Shown: positions 16,135 through 25,490, counted from the first letter of the stretch. The stretch is 64,000 nt of DNA from CAVZTX01 sp963778375 (GCA_963778375.1 CAVZTX010000030.1:207348-271347), one strand, 5' to 3'. Translations and numbers: made by a program. Notes: generated by a model from the sequence alone, not told the origin.

Positions 16135-16812
16135 ATGCAACCCTCTCAGTTTGATGAGCTGACCAAAGGCCTGGCCCGCTCCACCTCACGTCGCCAAGCC
16201 CTCAAAACGATTGCCACCACTGTTGGCGGCCTCTTGGGGTTGGGTAGTATCGGCACTACCTTTGCCCGACCGTGCAAGCCCAACGGCATCGGCTGTAACA
16301 TCAATTCTCAGTGTTGTAGCGGTGGATGCTGTAAAGGCACCTGCACGGACCTGAGCAGCAATCCAAGCAACTGCGGAAGCTGTGGGCATACTTGTCGTTC
16401 CGATCAGGTCTGCTCGAGTGGCAAATGTGCCTGTCCAACCGGACAAACCGAGTGTAACGGCACCTGCGTCAACACCCATAGTAACTGCGGCTCCTGCGGG
16501 CATGCTTGTCGCTCGGATGAAATCTGTCAGAATGGCACCTGCATCTGTACCAATGGCGGCCAGGAGTGTAACGGCACCTGCTGTTCTATTTGTTGCTACT
16601 ATGGGACGTGCGGCACGAATGTATGCTCGGATGGAACCTGTTGCAATTACAATTATTCCTGCTGCGTAGGAACCCAGCAGACCTCATGCTACAATCCCGA
16701 CGGCTACTTCTGTTGCCCGGCCGGGAATGCCTGCGGGAGCGGCCGAACCTGCTGCACGAGCGATTCTGATTGCGGTTCCGGCGAGGTCTGCTTAGGTGGA
16801 TGTTGCTTTTGA
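16135..16812 (+). CDS. Tat-exported Cys-rich Stig1-like repeat protein 4
   Basis: A 225-residue paralogue with 42 cysteines by hand count. The signal (STSRRQAL, then GTTFARPC) is nearly identical to protein 2, whereas the first mature module and two NCGSCGHxC repeats are nearly identical at DNA level to protein 3 from about 16285 on, so the gene is a mosaic. The C-terminal third is unique and Tyr-rich (CCYYGTCG, CNYNYSCC, YNPDGYFCC) and ends CLGGCCF. ATG 16135 is the homologous start; the frame is open from 16072. Third gene to have the conserved promoter. Confidence 0.77.
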   Translation: MQPSQFDELTKGLARSTSRRQALKTIATTVGGLLGLGSIGTTFARPCKPNGIGCNINSQCCSGGCCKGTCTDLSSNPSNCGSCGHTCRSDQVCSSGKCACPTGQTECNGTCVNTHSNCGSCGHACRSDEICQNGTCICTNGGQECNGTCCSICCYYGTCGTNVCSDGTCCNYNYSCCVGTQQTSCYNPDGYFCCPAGNACGSGRTCCTSDSDCGSGEVCLGGCCF

Positions 16813-16886
16813 TATCTAGCTAGGTGCTACCTGGCAAGACAACCTGCCTCTTCTTGACAAAGCAGAAGTAGAGGAAACGTGTATGT

Positions 16887-16934
16887 GCGAAGAGAACATC
16901 TTGATTGAGCGCTAGCCGATGCTGTTCTCTTCGC
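16887..16934. terminator. Perfect 12-bp inverted repeat after Cys-rich gene 4
   Basis: GCGAAGAGAACA (16887-16898) and TGTTCTCTTCGC (16923-16934) around a 24-base loop, 75 bp after the stop. It marks the end of the island; no T tract follows, so it could be a terminator or a small mobile repeat. Confidence 0.5.
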
Positions 16935-17417
16935 AATGTTCAGTTATGCTGTTACAGACTACCCAGATATCGCTCATGAATTGCCCCTATCCAGTGTGTC
17001 ACCTTCGTAGGGGCCAGATGTATCACGCCCCTGGGTGGGGAATCGTTCCAGAATTGGCCAGCAGTACCTAGCGCAGTAGTATTCGAACATGTTCATGAAT
17101 ACTCCTCCCCCTATGAAGTATACTGGTAACATGCAAATATCTTCCAACTCTAACAACCCCATAAGCACCACTCGCAATTTTTCATCTAACCTCATGCCCT
17201 GGAAATCTTCTTCTGTCTTCCTAAGCTCAGCAATACCAAAATTATTGCTCACTTTGAAAGGTACCCGAAAGATACCATCGTCCCGGGCCTCTCAGTCACC
17301 AGAACTTTCTATCAACACTACTGACACCCCTTCCCCTATAAGCTAGAATAGGAAGGAGAACTTGCGACGTACCTATCGTCCGTCGTCTATTCATCTAATA
17401 GAAAAGAAGTGACGCTT
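16935..17417. other. Intergenic region before the aminopeptidase gene
   Basis: About 480 bp with no gene I trust. A 92-codon minus-strand frame (16974-17252, GTG start, no ribosome site) has plausible composition but no recognised family or paralogue. A minor hydrophobic patch (LPVYFIGGGVFMNMF) is the only notable feature. Confidence 0.4.
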
Positions 17418-18521
17418 ATGCATGATATCCGTATCGAACGTTGGGCCTACACCCTCGTTCACTATTCACTCAACGCCAAAGCAGGTGAAACCATCTCCAT
17501 TCGCGCAACTCCCCTTGCGGAACCACTGGTAGCCGCCATTTACCGGGAACTTATACACATTGGAGCTACCCCCTTAGTCCTGATTGAGCTGGAAAGCCTT
17601 GAAGAAATCCTCTTGCGCGAAGGCACCAATGTACAACTGTCATCAGCCCCACCTCTACCCGCAATCGCAGCCGATCATATCGACGCCCAACTCACCATCG
17701 CCTCCAAAAGCAATACCAAAGCTCTGACCGGCATCAACCCTGCCCGCGTAGCCAAACGACGCGAAGCCAATTCTAAAGTATCCAAAGTATTGCGCAAGCG
17801 CGAACAAACCCAATCATATCGTTGGGCCTCGACCCTCTATCCCACCATTGCATACGCTCAGGATGCCGAGATGTCGCTGAGCGAGTTTGAGGAATTTATC
17901 TTTGACGTGTGCTTCCTCAACGATCCTGACCCGATTGCGCGCTGGCAAGAGATTGCGCTACAGCAGCAGCGCCTCGTGGACTGGCTGGTCGGTCATAAGC
18001 ATGTGCATGTCAAAGGAAATGGCACCGACCTGCAGCTTTCGATTGAGAACCGCGTCTTCATCAACAGCGATGGAAAAAGAAACTTCCCCAGCGGCGAGTT
18101 CTTTACCGGTCCAGTTGAGCACAGTGTCAACGGCGTCATCCAGTTCGATATCCCTTCAACCTTCGATGGTCGGACGGTTGAAGGCATTCGTCTTGTCTTT
18201 AGCGAAGGCAAAGTCGTCGAAGCTAGCGCTCACAGAGGCCAGGAATTCCTGGAACAGATGCTAAATCTAGATGCAGGTGCACGCTACGTCGGCGAATTTG
18301 CCTTTGGCAACAATCCCCGTGTATATCGTAGTATAAAAAACACCCTCTTCGATGAAAAAATGGGTGGCACAATTCACATGGCCCTCGGCAACAGCTATCC
18401 CGAAACCGGTGGCCTCAATTTATCGGCTTTGCACTGGGACATGGTCTGCGACCTTCGCCAATCTGGCGAAGTCCGGGTAGACGACACCTTATTCCTGAAG
18501 GATGGAAAGATTCTGATATGA
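17418..18521 (+). CDS. M29-family metalloaminopeptidase
   Basis: A 367-residue aminopeptidase of the thermophilic AmpS/aminopeptidase T family, which removes N-terminal residues from peptides using two metal ions. All six expected ligands can be placed: E227 (GEFFTGP), E293 (YVGEFA), H320 and Y327 (IHMALGNSYPE), H339 and D341 (LHWDM). ATG 17418 is preferred over GTG 17409 because AGAAAAG lies at good distance and the family starts here. The stop overlaps the start of the next gene by four bases (ATGA), so its translation is coupled to a molybdenum hydroxylase subunit, an unusual pairing. Probably cytoplasmic. Confidence 0.88.
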   Translation: MHDIRIERWAYTLVHYSLNAKAGETISIRATPLAEPLVAAIYRELIHIGATPLVLIELESLEEILLREGTNVQLSSAPPLPAIAADHIDAQLTIASKSNTKALTGINPARVAKRREANSKVSKVLRKREQTQSYRWASTLYPTIAYAQDAEMSLSEFEEFIFDVCFLNDPDPIARWQEIALQQQRLVDWLVGHKHVHVKGNGTDLQLSIENRVFINSDGKRNFPSGEFFTGPVEHSVNGVIQFDIPSTFDGRTVEGIRLVFSEGKVVEASAHRGQEFLEQMLNLDAGARYVGEFAFGNNPRVYRSIKNTLFDEKMGGTIHMALGNSYPETGGLNLSALHWDMVCDLRQSGEVRVDDTLFLKDGKILI

Positions 18522-20941
18522 CCCAAACAACCTTACCAACCGGTCTCGAACGTCGCAGAGAAGATTATGGCCCCATCACCGGCCTCGCTCATTATGTGGA
18601 TGACCTGAGACCACCTGAGGGAAGGCCCACGGCACTCTACATGGTTGCCATACGCAGCCCTTATGCACATGCCGAAATTAAACATATCGAACTGAACGCG
18701 GCACGAGAGGCCCCAGGAGTTGTAGCGGCCTTTTCAGGCACTGAACTTGTGACCGGTATGCGCCCCCTGGATACTATGCCCATGCCCGACCTCAAGAAAC
18801 CAGATCGACGGCCGCTAGCCCTGAGTAAAGTGCGTTACATAGGCGATCCCGTGGCAGTCGTACTGGCAGAAACCTCCTATGCCGCGATGGATGCCCGCGA
18901 TCTGGTTGATGTAGACTACGAACCACTACCCGCTGTGATTGACTCGGAAGCATCGGGAGCAAGCGCTGCTTCGCTTCTCTACGACGAATTTGGCACCAAC
19001 GTTGCTTTCCGCTCCCAATCCGGCGGAGGTGATATTGACGCGACCTTCGAAAAGGCAGACCGCATTGTACGCTTGCGGTTGGTCAACCAGCGTCTTGCGT
19101 CCAGTTCGATGGAGCCGCGTGCCTGCATGTTTGACTTTGACCCAAGCAGCGGACAACTCTCAGCATGGTTGTCTTCCCAGTCGATCTACCGGGCACGGGA
19201 AACGCTATCTAATACTCTAGGTATCGATCGCAGCCATATCCATGTACACAATGCCGAGGTTGGAGGTGGCTTTGGTGCCAAGAACGCCTTCTTAGGCGAA
19301 GAGATCGTAGCTGCGACGTTGGCTATCAAATATGGACGGCCTGTGAAATGGATTGAAGGCCGTAACGAGAATTTGCAGGCCCAGATGCAGGGACGTGGGC
19401 AGATTAACTATGTTGAGGCTGCTTTCCAAAACGATGGGCGACTACTTGGCCTGAAGGTGCGCTCGATTGGCGACCTCGGCGCATTTCTCAGCAATGTAAC
19501 GGCAATGGTACCCCGATTCGCCATGCCATCCCTGCTTAATGGGCCCTACCGCATACAAGCGATAGACAGCCAGGTGGTGGGAGTGTATACCAACAAAGTG
19601 CCTACCGCACCGTATCGGGGAGCTGGACGACCCGAAGCCGCCTATATCCTGGAGCGTACGATGGATCGTATTGCGCATGACTTAAATCTTGATCCTGCCG
19701 AAGTGCGCCGCCGCAATTTCATCTCACCAGACGCCTTTCCCTATTCAACCCTGATGGGCAATCAGTATGATAGCGGCAATTACGAACTTGCGCTCGACCG
19801 CGTGCTTGAATTGGCCGACTATGCAGGTTGGCGCGCAAAGCAACGTGAGCATCGTAAGAGTGGGAGTAGCAAGTTACTCGGCATTGGCCTTGCCGCGTTT
19901 ATAGAAAGCTCAGGTGGCCCCGGCGGTCCGGCGAGCGCACCGCAGGAGGCCGCTACCGTGCGTATTCGCCGTGATGGTACCATCCTGGTACAGAGCGGCG
20001 TTGCCCACAACGGGCAGGGACACTTTACCGCTTTTGCCCAGATAGCGGCACAGACCTTTCATCTTCCTGGCTCCAAGATCGAAGTTCGAATGAACGACAC
20101 GGCGCTGCCCGCCTTTGGCATTGGCACCTTCGGCAGTCGCACTACGCAAACAGCCGGTTCTGCTGTACTATTAGCTGCGGAAGCAGTTCGTGAGAAAGCC
20201 TTGCAAGTAGCTGCCCGACTGTTAGAGGTTGCACCCGCCGATCTCATATTGGAGGAAGGCAAAGTGACAGTACGAGGTGTTCCCTCACGTGTAGTTGAAC
20301 TAGGCGAATTAGCCCGGCTCGTCGAGGAGCAGCCCGATCTGATCGAACGAGAGCAGCCAAACCCGGTAAATGGCGTACCTATCGAAGGATTGGCAGCATG
20401 GCGTGATTTTGCTCCCACCAGTCCGACGTTCTCTTTTGGGGCTCACATCTCCGTTGTAGAGGTAGATAGTGATACCGGCGAGGTACACGTACTCAGCTAT
20501 GTTGCGGTAGATGACTGCGGGCGTGTGCTCAATCACTACCTGGCTGAGGCTCAATTACACGGTGGGCTGGCGCAAGGTATCGGCCAGGCTCTCTATGAAG
20601 AAGTGGTCTATGACCAGGACGGCCAGCTTCTCAGCGGCTCATTGGCCGATTACGCTCTGCCAATTGCCCAGGAAGTGCCAGAATTTGTAACCGACCTGGT
20701 CGAGACTCCCTCACCTCTCAATCCACTGGGCGTGAAGGGTGTCGGTGAGTCCGGTACAATCGGTGGCCCTCCTACCATTGTGAATGCTGTACTGGATGCC
20801 CTCGCTCCGTTAGGCATTACAACCATCGATATGCCACTGAAGCCGGAAAAGGTCTGGACACTGATACAGGAAGCTAGGCAAGGTCGGTTTAAAGAGCCGC
20901 AATTTACTCTTCCACCAATTTTTGCTGGTGATAAAAGCTAA
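18518..20941 (+). CDS. Second CoxL-like molybdenum hydroxylase large subunit (orphan)
   Basis: An 807-residue homologue of the CoxL at 6969, with loop PYRGAGR at 365-371 (form II-like, no Cu-binding Cys) and a C-terminal KGVGESGT carrying the catalytic Glu. The N-terminal HYVDDL and central GGGFGAKN motifs of the molybdopterin domains are present. No small or medium subunit gene lies beside it, so it may borrow CoxS/CoxM from the cluster 8 kb upstream or have partners elsewhere. Start codon overlaps the aminopeptidase stop. The substrate cannot be read from the sequence; CO is unlikely on the active-site loop. Confidence 0.87.
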   Translation: MTQTTLPTGLERRREDYGPITGLAHYVDDLRPPEGRPTALYMVAIRSPYAHAEIKHIELNAAREAPGVVAAFSGTELVTGMRPLDTMPMPDLKKPDRRPLALSKVRYIGDPVAVVLAETSYAAMDARDLVDVDYEPLPAVIDSEASGASAASLLYDEFGTNVAFRSQSGGGDIDATFEKADRIVRLRLVNQRLASSSMEPRACMFDFDPSSGQLSAWLSSQSIYRARETLSNTLGIDRSHIHVHNAEVGGGFGAKNAFLGEEIVAATLAIKYGRPVKWIEGRNENLQAQMQGRGQINYVEAAFQNDGRLLGLKVRSIGDLGAFLSNVTAMVPRFAMPSLLNGPYRIQAIDSQVVGVYTNKVPTAPYRGAGRPEAAYILERTMDRIAHDLNLDPAEVRRRNFISPDAFPYSTLMGNQYDSGNYELALDRVLELADYAGWRAKQREHRKSGSSKLLGIGLAAFIESSGGPGGPASAPQEAATVRIRRDGTILVQSGVAHNGQGHFTAFAQIAAQTFHLPGSKIEVRMNDTALPAFGIGTFGSRTTQTAGSAVLLAAEAVREKALQVAARLLEVAPADLILEEGKVTVRGVPSRVVELGELARLVEEQPDLIEREQPNPVNGVPIEGLAAWRDFAPTSPTFSFGAHISVVEVDSDTGEVHVLSYVAVDDCGRVLNHYLAEAQLHGGLAQGIGQALYEEVVYDQDGQLLSGSLADYALPIAQEVPEFVTDLVETPSPLNPLGVKGVGESGTIGGPPTIVNAVLDALAPLGITTIDMPLKPEKVWTLIQEARQGRFKEPQFTLPPIFAGDKS

Positions 20942-20969
20942 TGATCACTCACAGAGGCTAAGATAAGCT

Positions 20970-22235
20970 ATGATCGGAACCAGGAAACATTGCTCATTTT
21001 CTAAGCATCTCTTTCCCTTGCTCATCTTGGTCTCTATCTTACTCGTCGCTTGTGCACCAACCTCAACTTCGTCATCTCCCGTTTCTCCGACAGCCGTCAG
21101 TACACAAACAAGCGGATGTATATCTTCCTCTACTCCGTCTTCGAAAACACAATCGCTTTACGTTGGCACGATAAAAGCGGATACCCCTCCTCTTCGTACC
21201 TCCGTTTATGCGCTCGATCCACAAAGCGGGACAACGCGCTGGCAGACTATGCTTGCTCAATATGGCAGCGACAGTCAATACCAATTCCTGCAAGTGGTGC
21301 ATAACGTTGTCTACGTTGCTCATGCTGCCTCGACCAACTATACAGACACGGTGGACGCGCTCTCAGTAAGCGGAGGACGGCTCTTCTGGCGCTATCAGCT
21401 ACAAGATCGCCACGAGGACATTTACACGATGGTTGTATGCGATGATGTCATCTACCTCGGTATCTCTCTCTATAGCACAGGTACCTTTGCCACACAGAGT
21501 ATCGTAGAGGCGCTGCGTGCTGCGGATGGCAAACTCCTCTGGTGGCATAGCAACGCAGACTCGTCATACGCCGATCAACTCGAGGTTACAAACTCGCTGT
21601 TGTACCTCATCACCGCGCAGGAGATTGATAAAAAGAACCATACGGTTCTCTCTACGATCCATGCCCTGCGCACAGATGACGGTAATGAAGCCTGGCATGC
21701 AGCCTATAAGACCCATGCAATCAGCATTACCGCAACGGCCACCAGTAGCGTTCTCTATGTTATTCTACCCACACCCCAGCTAAACCCCGCCAGTGAAATA
21801 GATGCGCTGCGAACTGGTGATGGCGCACTGCTCTGGCGCTCAAAAACGAATGTAGCTGCGGGGATTTTTCGCAAAGCAGTGGCAAACAATCTGCTCTACC
21901 TGGATGCTTATGATCGCTTGTGCGCGTTCAGTACAGTAGATGGTAACCTTCGCTGGTGTGCCGATAGTGCACAGGATGTCGCATTACAGGCCAGCGCAGG
22001 CATAGTTTATATAACAGCCGTGCAGCAGGTCTGTGCATTACGGGCCGACAATGGCAAGAAGCTCTGGTGTGCTGGATACCCAAACCTGGGCTCAACCATT
22101 ATCGCCACTGATACCGTCATTTATGTTGCCTCAAACTATGCCGGAACCCTGTACGCCTTGCGCGAAAGTGACGGTGCAAAGCTGTGGAATAACGATCTCG
22201 ACCATTTCGTTTTTGCGTTGGCCCTGGAGGCATGA
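20970..22235 (+). CDS. Lipoprotein with an eight-bladed PQQ-like beta-propeller
   Basis: 421 residues. The signal LLILVSILLVAC carries a lipobox (LVAC), so the mature protein would be anchored by a diacylglyceryl Cys outside the membrane, followed by a Ser/Thr-rich linker. Eight repeats of the form VxALxxxDGxxLW (for example LYALRESDGAKLW) occur about every 45 residues and build a closed PQQ/BamB-type propeller. The tryptophans of the docking motif are kept but quinone-binding residues cannot be judged, so it is more likely a scaffold than a dehydrogenase. It starts 28 bp after the second CoxL-like gene on the same strand. Confidence 0.8.
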   Translation: MIGTRKHCSFSKHLFPLLILVSILLVACAPTSTSSSPVSPTAVSTQTSGCISSSTPSSKTQSLYVGTIKADTPPLRTSVYALDPQSGTTRWQTMLAQYGSDSQYQFLQVVHNVVYVAHAASTNYTDTVDALSVSGGRLFWRYQLQDRHEDIYTMVVCDDVIYLGISLYSTGTFATQSIVEALRAADGKLLWWHSNADSSYADQLEVTNSLLYLITAQEIDKKNHTVLSTIHALRTDDGNEAWHAAYKTHAISITATATSSVLYVILPTPQLNPASEIDALRTGDGALLWRSKTNVAAGIFRKAVANNLLYLDAYDRLCAFSTVDGNLRWCADSAQDVALQASAGIVYITAVQQVCALRADNGKKLWCAGYPNLGSTIIATDTVIYVASNYAGTLYALRESDGAKLWNNDLDHFVFALALEA

Positions 22236-22249
22236 CATCCGCTTCTCAG

Positions 22250-22951
22250 CTACGCTTCTTTACGTAACATGCTTTTCATTTTCGTACCATCCATATCACT
22301 AGTATGAATATCGGCATGAACAGCACGAACATCCGGAAGCGTTCGTAGTTCGCTTACCAGGTGTCCCAGAGCGGCTGTGTTAGGGATGTGACATGTTACT
22401 TTGATCATATCGATCCCTTGCGCTGAGCGTATCCCCAATGCCTCTATGATGACACCCGAGTGTGCGCAGGCCTCGTAAACATGAGTGATGAATGAATCAG
22501 CTAATGAAGTTGTCTCGATATGTAGGCGATGTTCAGCGGAGGAATGGGGAGAGAGGAGAGGTTCTACATAGCGCAGTAAGACCAGGATAATCAGTACCAT
22601 AACCGCGCCCATTATCGCTTCTAAATACAGTCCTGTGCCGCTTGCCATGCCAATTGCCGCGACAATCCAGATAGTTGCAGCGGTTGTGAGTCCCCTCACT
22701 TTCTCTTTATCATGCTGCAAAAAGATAGTGCCAGCGCCCAGAAAACCAATACCAGCAACTATATATCCCGCAACACGCGAGTCTCGGAAAGTAAATACTG
22801 AGACAACCGTGAAGAGGGAAGAGCCAAGTGCTACGAGCGCATTCGTGCGTAGCCCGGCAGCATGCTCACGTCGTTCACGTTCAGCCCCTATAATAGCTCC
22901 AAGTACAAGCGCCAGGCTCATCCGCAATAGAATTTCTGGATGCGGAATCAT
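22250..22951 (-). CDS. MgtC/SapB family membrane protein
   Basis: 233 residues. The N-terminal 140 residues carry four or five membrane helices with the family motifs LGAIIGAERERREHAAGLRT and GFLGAGTIFL plus VRGLTTAATIWIVAAIG. The C-terminal 80 residues form an ACT-like soluble domain (IETTSLADSFITHVYEAC onward). MgtC proteins modulate Mg2+ homeostasis or ATP synthase in other bacteria; the role here is unknown. AGGGAGG lies a few bases before the ATG. Convergent with the propeller lipoprotein gene, 14 bp apart. Confidence 0.88.
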   Translation of the reverse strand: MIPHPEILLRMSLALVLGAIIGAERERREHAAGLRTNALVALGSSLFTVVSVFTFRDSRVAGYIVAGIGFLGAGTIFLQHDKEKVRGLTTAATIWIVAAIGMASGTGLYLEAIMGAVMVLIILVLLRYVEPLLSPHSSAEHRLHIETTSLADSFITHVYEACAHSGVIIEALGIRSAQGIDMIKVTCHIPNTAALGHLVSELRTLPDVRAVHADIHTSDMDGTKMKSMLRKEA

Positions 22952-23093
22952 AGACTTCCCTCCTTTTGTTGTGTTATTGTTTCGCTTTAGTGCTCCTATC
23001 CCATGGGAATATTATAACATCATACCCATCAGGATGTTAGTTCTCTGTAGAGGCAGGGGTGGTGGAGAGTGGAACTGGCGCCCCTTGCGGGAA

Positions 23094-23149
23094 CCCTGTC
23101 TGGGGGACAGGGAACCTTCCGTATGCCGGTTATGAGGCGAAAAGCCTCA
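23094..23149. terminator. Two hairpins ahead of the moxR-like gene
   Basis: CCCTGTC/GACAGGG (23094-23112) and TGAGGC/GCCTCA (23133-23149) form two short stem-loops in the gap between the divergent mgtC-like and moxR-like genes. Neither is followed by a T run. The first resembles the GGACAG/CTGTCC repeat between coxS and coxL in sequence theme, but it is not the same element. Confidence 0.35.
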
Positions 23150-23226
23150 CCTTGCTACTTCCCTTCGTATAGCATAGAATATCAGTACCGACCTTTTTTA
23201 TGCTAGTTTTTTCTTTGGAGGCTTCG

Positions 23227-24147
23227 TTGGAGCAGGAACAAAATGAACTTTTCTCTTCTTTTGCCACGATAGAAGATGTACAGCGGGCGATGTTCGCCCA
23301 GCGTTATATAGCAGATCGCAGCCTGGCAACAGCGGTATTCCTGGCGCTCAAACGACGTAAGCCGCTATTGTTAGAGGGTGAGCCAGGCGTGGGCAAAACC
23401 GAAATTGCCAAAGTCCTCTCGTCAGCCCTGGATACAAAGCTCATTCGCTTGCAGTGCTACGAAGGCATTGATGTGAGCACCGCCGTATACGAATGGAACT
23501 ATACACGCCAGATGCTGCACATCCGCTTAATGGAAGCGGGCAGCATCAACCGCCAGGAGGAACTGCGCGAAATCTTCGGCCCGGATTTCTTAATGAAGCG
23601 CCCTCTCTTGCAGGCCATCGACGAGTCAAATGCCAAAGCTCCCGTCTTGTTGATCGATGAACTGGACCGCAGCGACGAGGAATTTGAGGCATACCTGCTC
23701 GAATTGCTTTCCGATTTCCAGATCACCATCCCTGAAATTGGCACCATTAAAGCCAAAGAGGTGCCCATAGTAATTATTACATCCAACCGCACACGCGAGA
23801 TTCACGACGCATTGCGGCGGCGTTGTCTGTATTATTGGATCGACTTCCCAACACTGGAGAAAGAATATTCGATTGTGCTCGCCCGCATGCCCGATGTCCC
23901 TGAACGGCTCGCCAAACAAGTCTGTGCCTTCGTGCGCGAGCTGCGCAGTGCCGACCTCTTCAAGGCCCCCGGCGTCGCCGAGACCCTTGACTGGATCAGT
24001 TCCTTGCTCGCACTGCACCAGATGGAACTCGTAGAAGGACCTGTACGCGATACACTCGGCGCTCTGCTGAAGTACCAGGATGACGTACTCAAAGTGGGTG
24101 GGAACGACATGGGCAAGATACTGCAAAAGGCCCGGAGTGTTTCCTGA
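23227..24147 (+). CDS. coxD: MoxR-type AAA+ ATPase (CoxD-like)
   Basis: A 306-residue AAA+ ATPase. Walker A GEPGVGKTE, Walker B VLLIDELDRSDEE, sensor 1 (VIITSNRTREIHDALRRRC, arginine finger region) are all present. MoxR-type ATPases work with VWA partners to insert metals or mature enzymes; CoxD of CO dehydrogenase helps build the active-site cluster. I chose TTG 23227, with GGAGG five bases upstream; ATG 23200 is in frame but has no ribosome site. It overlaps the VWA gene by one base, giving the classic coxD-coxE pair and supporting a link to the molybdenum hydroxylases in this window. Confidence 0.86.
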   Translation: MEQEQNELFSSFATIEDVQRAMFAQRYIADRSLATAVFLALKRRKPLLLEGEPGVGKTEIAKVLSSALDTKLIRLQCYEGIDVSTAVYEWNYTRQMLHIRLMEAGSINRQEELREIFGPDFLMKRPLLQAIDESNAKAPVLLIDELDRSDEEFEAYLLELLSDFQITIPEIGTIKAKEVPIVIITSNRTREIHDALRRRCLYYWIDFPTLEKEYSIVLARMPDVPERLAKQVCAFVRELRSADLFKAPGVAETLDWISSLLALHQMELVEGPVRDTLGALLKYQDDVLKVGGNDMGKILQKARSVS

Positions 24148-25490
24148 TGAGCGTAAACGGCGATTACTTTGCCTCTCTACCACTTCAACCCAAAGAACTT
24201 GAACGCGGTGAGCGCTTACTCTATCGCCTGACCGAGTTTGGCCGCATTCTCTGGGAAGTAGGCATCGACGTTGGACCGCGTAAAATGCTTGATCTCGCCC
24301 AAACGCTGGATTACATCGACGTCACTAATAAAGAAGATTTTTATGATGCCCTCAAATGCAGTCTGCTCGCTCGCCATGACCAGGAGCCGCTCTTTAATCA
24401 GATGTTCCTGTACTACTGGTATATGCGCGACCGCCAGGACAAAAAAGCACAGAATCCGCAGGGAGCCGCCAAACGCGACGAGAGACAGATGCGCCTGCCA
24501 CCTTCCGAACGCAAACGTTTAGCCGAGCACCTGAATACCCCCGAACAGCGCAAAGACCTGCGTACCGAGATGCGCGAGACCGAGCGTAGACGCCGACTCG
24601 ATGATCGAATTGACCAGGAAGACGATGACGATGCGGCTAATCCACAGGGCACGGCCTATAGCGCAATTGAGATGCTCAGGAAGAAGGATTTTGAGAACTT
24701 CACCTGGGAAGAGGTGCAAGAAGCCAAGAGATTGATGTCTGAGATGCATTGGCACCTCGGTATGCGTCCAACACGGCGCAAAGCGCCTGCTCGCAGCGGT
24801 TCCTATCCCGATATGCGCCGCATAGTGCGCCGCAACCTGAAGCACGGCGGAGAGCTGATTGAATTGACGTGGCGCGAGATCAAGCTCAAGCCTCGCCCAC
24901 TCGTAATTATCTGCGATATCAGCGGTTCAATGAGCCTCTACTCTCGTTTACTGTTGCATTTCATTCACACCATCTCGAACGGCCTGCTGAATGTAGAAGC
25001 CTTCGTTTTTGGCACGCGCCTCACGCGCATCACCCGCCAACTAAAGCGGCGAGACGTTGATGAAGCCGTGCGCGACGTTTCCAAGTCGGTACAAGACTGG
25101 TCAGGTGGCACACGCATAGGCGACGCACTGCACTTTTTCAATCAGAAATGGGCTAGGCGTGTCTTGGGACATGGAGCTGTCGTACTGATCATCAGCGATG
25201 GCTGGGATCGTGGTGAGGCAGGTGTACTAGAGGTAGAGATGGATCGTTTGCAGCATAGCTGCCATCGCTTGATCTGGCTCAATCCCTTATTGGGCTCACC
25301 CGACTATCGCCCTTTAACAATCGGCATGAAGACAGCCCTGCCCTACATCGACAATTTCTTACCAGCACACAACCTGGACAGCCTGATCAATCTTGGCAAC
25401 CTTCTAGAAACAATAGACGATAGCCGCCCCGTGCGAAGCGCGGCAACTCGCAGGAAAGCCGTCGCTGCCTGGAGCAAACCAAAAATCTAG
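24147..25490 (+). CDS. coxE: VWA-domain protein (CoxE-like)
   Basis: 447 residues. The C-terminal half is a von Willebrand A domain with a complete MIDAS: DISGSMS, then the Thr in GGTRIGDAL and the Asp in ISDGWDRGE. The N-terminal half is charged and helical with a very Arg/Glu/Asp-rich stretch (about residues 110-165). CoxE-type proteins partner the MoxR ATPase encoded just upstream; the start codon shares a base with the coxD stop (TGATG). Likely a cytoplasmic chaperone for the molybdenum hydroxylases. Confidence 0.88.
   Translation: MSVNGDYFASLPLQPKELERGERLLYRLTEFGRILWEVGIDVGPRKMLDLAQTLDYIDVTNKEDFYDALKCSLLARHDQEPLFNQMFLYYWYMRDRQDKKAQNPQGAAKRDERQMRLPPSERKRLAEHLNTPEQRKDLRTEMRETERRRRLDDRIDQEDDDDAANPQGTAYSAIEMLRKKDFENFTWEEVQEAKRLMSEMHWHLGMRPTRRKAPARSGSYPDMRRIVRRNLKHGGELIELTWREIKLKPRPLVIICDISGSMSLYSRLLLHFIHTISNGLLNVEAFVFGTRLTRITRQLKRRDVDEAVRDVSKSVQDWSGGTRIGDALHFFNQKWARRVLGHGAVVLIISDGWDRGEAGVLEVEMDRLQHSCHRLIWLNPLLGSPDYRPLTIGMKTALPYIDNFLPAHNLDSLINLGNLLETIDDSRPVRSAATRRKAVAAWSKPKI

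Noticed and set aside
16974..17252. 92-codon minus-strand gene
   Set aside because: GTG start without a ribosome site, no recognised family and no paralogue; kept only as a remark on the intergenic region.
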